Below, piece after piece: positions 60,222-64,000 of a DNA stretch of 64,000 bases (position 1 is its first letter; each line of letters begins with the position of its first letter). The DNA comes from Acridotheres tristis. Lineage: Eukaryota > Chordata > Aves > Passeriformes > Sturnidae. The notes under the pieces were generated by a model. The model had not been told where the DNA came from, searched no databases, and saw only the letters and a program-made list of their open reading frames with translations. The stretch is from positions 67,745,785 through 67,809,784 of the forward strand of contig CM072885.1 in the NCBI GenBank assembly GCA_037013685.1, written 5' to 3'. The translations under genes were made by a program, and so were the position numbers.

Positions 60222-61721
60222 CTGTGCAATACAATGCAAAAAGAGAAGAGGCTTTGCAGACTGACTCCAAGTGCCCAGCTCCTGCAAGCCTCCCCTGCCT
60301 GGTAAATGTTCATGGTGCCCCTGAGTGCTGAGGCCACAAAGGAGAGAGAGCAGTCACAGGAATGCTACAGGAGCCACAGCTTGCTCTAGGATGATATACA
60401 AGGCTGGAGCAGAGAAAAACTCACCTTGTTTTGTTTTTTCGGCAAAATTCTTTGTTTTGCCATGGAGGTGCTGTGGCCCTGCAATGGGTCAACCCTAAAC
60501 AGGCAAGTTACTGCTGCACACTAGCCAGACACATGCCATGGTGCCCTCCAACACTGCATGGCCTTGGAACAGAGTGAGACACACAAGACAAGGTCAATAA
60601 TGCTCTGCTTGCACTGGGAGCCCAGTCCTTCCTAACACCCAGATGTCACCTGTGTGGTGACACAGCTGTCAGCCCTGGGTACATGAATGGGGCAGCTCCT
60701 GGCTGATGGGCATTGATCCCTTCAGGCACAGCAATACCCTGGTTGCCAGGGCTGTCTGGCCAATAAGCCATGCAAACAGCAGCCAGGTTGTAGCCCCCTC
60801 TCCCCTTTCTCCTCCCACCACAGCTCCCACCAGGAAAAGCTGTGTTGTGTGTGACAGGGGAAGGAGCACATCACAGATTTTCCAAAGCCCCCAATCCTCT
60901 GTCTCCCATAAAACCTCATGTAGGATATACAGGAAAATGCAGCATTCTGCAGGTTTTTAATACTGGGAACCTGTTGGAGACTGAAATACAGCAATTCCTG
61001 TATCAGATGAAGCACTGAGCAAGCATCAGAAAAACAATGCTGGTGTTAATGTACTGTCTGTAGGCCACTAGGAAAACTGTGGGATTGGTTAAGTGTGAGG
61101 TTAATATAGGGAATACCTCTGCCTAAAATGTTCTGTTAAGTCCCAGACAAAGTAAGATATAAAATACAGCTAAAATGTAGAGTCTGCAAGAGCTGCATGA
61201 AGGAGCACATAACAGCAGGGGCAGCAAGAGGCCCATCTTGGCCAAATCCCCACTCTGTCACTGGGACAGGCGTCAGCAGTGGGGAAGTGAAGGAAGAGTT
61301 GTGCTCAGAGATGTGCAGACAAAAAAACAACCCACCCACTATTCTGAGTAACATAACCACCCACATCCAGCCCTGGATGGAGCCAGAGGGGAATGGTTTG
61401 GGGGAAGAGGCTTCTCCCTCCCACCCCCACACCAACCAACCCACAGGGCACCCTGCCCCTGCAGCACCCTGCCTCGGTGGCCACCTTACCAGTGACGATC
61501 AGGAGAATCCCAATCATCACCTGGAAAAAGAGGGAGATGCTGATGAGCACGATGAGGGTGGCGTAGTACTGGAAGGACGCGCCCTGCTCCAGCACAGCTT
61601 TGAGCTGGGTGACATTGGCCATGAACAGGGCCACGTCCAGCATGCTCTCTGCCACGCTCTTCTTGGTGGCATAGTGGTTGATGTTCATGGGCCCGTTGAT
61701 CCGGAGGCGAGGATTCATGCC
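60058..61721 (-). CDS. NINJ2: NINJ2, ninjurin 2 (3' two exons, 5' partial)
   Basis: Ninjurins are small two-pass plasma-membrane proteins. NINJ2 is a homophilic adhesion molecule induced after nerve injury; unlike its paralogue NINJ1 it is not reported to drive membrane rupture. Two exons join in phase to about 130 residues. NHYATKKSVAESMLDVALFM then LKAVLEQGASFQYY is the ninjurin amphipathic-helix region. A first membrane helix follows (LIVLISISLFFQVMIGILLI), then the cytoplasmic loop ARLNLNDIAKQPRLN, then a second helix (ALIFITVILNIFITAF) and the tail GVQKTGLYPSRNFGPY. The MLDVALFM segment and QLKAVLEQG favour NINJ2. The first exon with the extracellular N-terminus is not seen and should lie beyond 61721, probably outside the window. 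An in-frame ATG at 61718 could be used internally but is probably not the main start. Confidence 0.94.
60425..60478 (-). other. NINJ2: Candidate in-frame NINJ2 cassette exon (54 nt)
   Basis: On the minus strand, 54 nt is bounded by acceptor cccattgcag and a consensus donor (aag then gtgagt). It lies between the two supported NINJ2 exons and preserves phase. It would insert 18 residues (GPQHLHGKTKNFAEKTKQ) without a stop into the cytoplasmic loop. The pyrimidine tract is mediocre, and the human transcript joins directly without such an exon, so this is inference from splice sites and frame only. Confidence 0.35.
61490..61721 (-). CDS. NINJ2: NINJ2 exon with amphipathic helices and first membrane segment
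   Basis: Read on the minus strand, acceptor gtctctgcag precedes and donor gtaagg follows, 232 nt. It starts in phase 0 with GMNPRLRINGPMNINHYATK and ends GILLIVT plus one base. The codon is completed as Ala by the final exon, giving the family sequence VTARLNLN. Confidence 0.94.
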
Positions 61722-61796
61722 CTGCAGAGACAGGAGGAATCACCTGCATTGCTGTCCTAGGTTACAATGTAAAGATGTGCCCAAAAGTGTGTGTTC

Positions 61797-62315
61797 TGTC
61801 ACCATTTGTTAAACCAGCTGGGGCAGTGATCCTCATCTCCATGGGAGATATCTCCTGTTAATGGGCCAGCTGTTAAACCAGCTGGGGCAGTGTTCTTTAT
61901 CTTTTCCACAGCCCCTCCTTCCTCCAGGAGATATCTCCTGTTAATGGGCCATTGAGTCCCACTGCATGACTGATAAAATCACATCATCCCATTGGGAGAT
62001 GCTCCACCCAGGGGGAGGAGACAAACAATTCCTACCTAGATAAAAACTGAGATTTGGAACACCAAGGCAGCCTTTACCTACTGGTTCACAGAGGACAAGA
62101 GCTAGCAGACCTTTCTACAGGATCACTACTACAACAAGACCACTTCATCTGGACTGCTACCACCACCCTAACTAGCAGGGCGTCAGGTTGTTTCTGACTC
62201 TGTCAGTGGTAGGTTTTTTTGTACTATTGCATGTATTATATTTTTCTCTTTTTTTCCTATGAAATTGTATTTCTGACTTGGAGTCTCTCACTGGTTTTGC
62301 TTTCAAACCATTACA
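61797..62315. mobile_element. LTR-like element with internal duplication
   Basis: About 520 bp bounded by TGTCACC and CCATTACA (TG...CA termini). It has an internal partial duplication: AAACCAGCTGGGGCAGTG near 61811 and 61874, and GGAGATATCTCCTGTTAATG at 61844 and 61927. The latter carries a 12-bp perfect palindrome. A TATA-like GATAAAAAC lies near 62040. No coding frame is present and no target duplication was found, so limits and orientation are uncertain. It is not family A. Confidence 0.5.
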
Positions 62316-62679
62316 ATTGCTAAACCAACAGACACATCTGTGTCCAGTGGGATGCTGTCTTCTCCCTGGGGTTTATCTAGAAATCCTGGGAAAGAGTCAA
62401 AGTTGCATGTTTTAAATGTGTGGAGAGTACCCAGTTTCCCCTCACAGTAGCTTTGTGGAATTAATAGGCATAAGATATTTGCTGTGTTCAAGAGCTCAGC
62501 AAGGTTAAAAAAATAACTGGTATTTTTGTGCAAAACAAGCTTGTCCGGAGCTACAATAATGTAGATTATCCAAAAGCCAGGGATTTTGCAAGGAATATTA
62601 AATTCTCTTCCTTCAGGACACACACAAGACTCAAACTTACAGGGGATTTAGAGACAGATCTTCTCTTTGGGTTGGGCAT

Positions 62680-63618
62680 TGTGTTTAATATCATTACCAA
62701 TGATCTGGATCTCCATCGGGAGAGGATGGATGCACCCTCAGTTTGCAGGGTGGGAGTGTTGACCTGCTGGGTGGTAGAAAGGCTCTGCAGGGGCTGGATC
62801 AAGGGACTGAGGCCACTTGTGTGAGGGTGAACGAGATGAAGAGCTGGGTCCTGCACCTGGGTCACAACAACTCCACGAAGCACTACACACTTGGGGAAGA
62901 GAGGCTGGAAGGCTGCCTGCTGGAAAAGGACCTGGAGGTGCTGGCTGAACATGAGCCAGCAGTGTGCCCAGGTGGCCAAAAAGGCCAATGGCTCCTGGCC
63001 TGGATCAGGAATGGTGTGGCCAGCAGGAGCAGGGTGGTGATTGTCCCCCTGTACTCAGCACTGGTGAGGCTGCACCTCAAATCCTGGGTTCAGTTCTTGT
63101 CCCTTCACAATCCCAAAAAGGGATTGTCACAAAAAGGACATTGAGCTCCTGGAGCAGTTCCAGAGAAGGACGATGGAGCTGGTGAAGGGTCTTCAGAGTG
63201 AGTCATGTGGGGAACAGCTGAGGGAGCTGGGGGTGTTCAGCCTGCAGAGGAGGAGGCTCAGGAGGGACCTTATCACTCCCTACATTATCTGAAAGGAGCT
63301 GTAGCTAGGTGGGGAGCAGTCTCTTCTCCCCAGTAACAAGCAATAGTAAGTTGCAAGATGAAAAAGCCTCAAGCTGCACCAGGGGAGGTTTAGACTGGAT
63401 ATTGGGAAAAATGTCTCTTGGACAAAAGGCTTGTCAGACACTGGAACAGGCTGCCCAGGGAAATGGTTGAGTCACCATCCCTGGAGGAATTCAAAAGACA
63501 TGCAGATGTGGTGCTTAGAGGCATGGATTAGTGGTGGCCTCAGCAGTATTAGATTAGTGACTGGAGTTGAGGATCTTAAAGGTCTTTTCCAACATAAACA
63601 ATTCTATGATTCTATGAC
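62680..63618 (+). mobile_element. CR1 LINE 3' region, about 940 bp
   Basis: Starts in the reverse-transcriptase region (FNIITNDLDL), continues through recognisable frames (MSQQCAQ, VASRSRVVIVPLYSALVRLH, IELLEQFQRRTMELVKG, LRELGVFSLQRRRLRRDLI) and ends in ATTCTATGATTCTATG at 63601-63616. Stops and frameshifts make it inactive. It is 5'-truncated and lies in the upstream NINJ2 intron, antisense to that gene. Confidence 0.93.
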
Positions 63619-64000
63619 TGTCAGTGGCTGGGCTTTAAAGCTCCTGTGAACAATTTTTGCTGGCTTCTGTCTTACACAAGATGCTAAAGCAGATGAAATA
63701 GTCCTTGGATTTGTTTCTGAAACCGAGAGGGTTTCTTCAAAACATCAGGCACCAAAATGCAACAAGACAAGGGGTGGGATCTGTCACACCTAACCTTAAT
63801 TAATCATTCAGGCAGGTTTTTTTGGCAGTCAAAAGAAACAGCTGTTTACAAAAGCCAAATCAGCTGGTTGCCCTTAACCTAATTGCAATGTGTAGGTAAT
63901 TTGGCTGCTTTTAGCCATCCATTGTTAAGTGAGTTCACCTGTTGCTCTCTTGACCCAAGTGATTAAAAAAAAAGGCTGATAGTTTTCTATTCACCCAGAG

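Larger units (their letters stand above)
61722..64000 (-). other. Upstream intron of NINJ2 (non-coding in window)
   Basis: No exon matching the NINJ2 N-terminus was found. The interval holds the LTR-like element at 61797-62315 and the CR1 copy at 62680-63618; the rest is unique sequence. Confidence 0.65.

Noticed and set aside
62743..63185. Open frames of 133 and 73 codons
   Set aside because: They lie inside the CR1 copy and are frameshifted remnants of its reverse transcriptase.

Overview
The window is eukaryotic, and almost certainly avian (songbird-like). Coding sequence is split into short exons with GT/AG junctions. The interspersed repeats are CR1 LINE fragments ending in the avian CR1 tail (repeats of ATTCTATG / ATTCTGTG), plus several solo LTRs. 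CpG is strongly depleted outside a few exons. The species cannot be fixed from sequence alone.

Two protein-coding genes are supported, and they converge. (1) B4GALNT3, + strand: 19 exons from 31439 to 52797 could be joined base by base. Phases agree at every junction and the reading frame is continuous for 1001 complete codons up to a stop. These match exons 2-20 of the vertebrate gene; exon 1 (cytoplasmic tail and signal anchor) was not found and probably lies left of the window. (2) NINJ2 (ninjurin 2), - strand: two exons at 61721-61490 and 60221-60058 carry the conserved amphipathic region, both membrane segments and the C-terminus. The first exon is not visible and probably lies right of the window. 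B4GALNT3 next to NINJ2 is the order known from human 12p13, which supports both calls.

Layout: 1-31438 is presumed B4GALNT3 intron 1. It holds a solo LTR, CR1 fragments, a minisatellite, a 115-bp purine-only (GGAGA)n tract, a perfect 16-bp inverted repeat, a CpG cluster and a short AT-rich homeodomain-motif stretch just before exon 2. 31439-52797 is the exon-rich body of B4GALNT3, with two more copies of the same LTR family, an intronic 23/28-bp minisatellite and a tandem repeat against the acceptor of the 994-bp exon. 52798-60057 is the 3'-to-3' intergenic interval, including an AT-rich block with two CRE-like sites. 60058-64000 is the 3' part of NINJ2, with an LTR-like element and a CR1 copy in its upstream intron.

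The two genes are not known to share a pathway. B4GALNT3 is a Golgi glycosyltransferase making LacdiNAc; NINJ2 is a small two-pass plasma-membrane adhesion protein. No novel multi-gene system was seen. The most testable new observations are a possible in-frame 54-nt cassette exon in the NINJ2 cytoplasmic loop, the related LTR family with 6-bp target duplications antisense to B4GALNT3, and the tandem repeat next to the B4GALNT3 long-exon acceptor.
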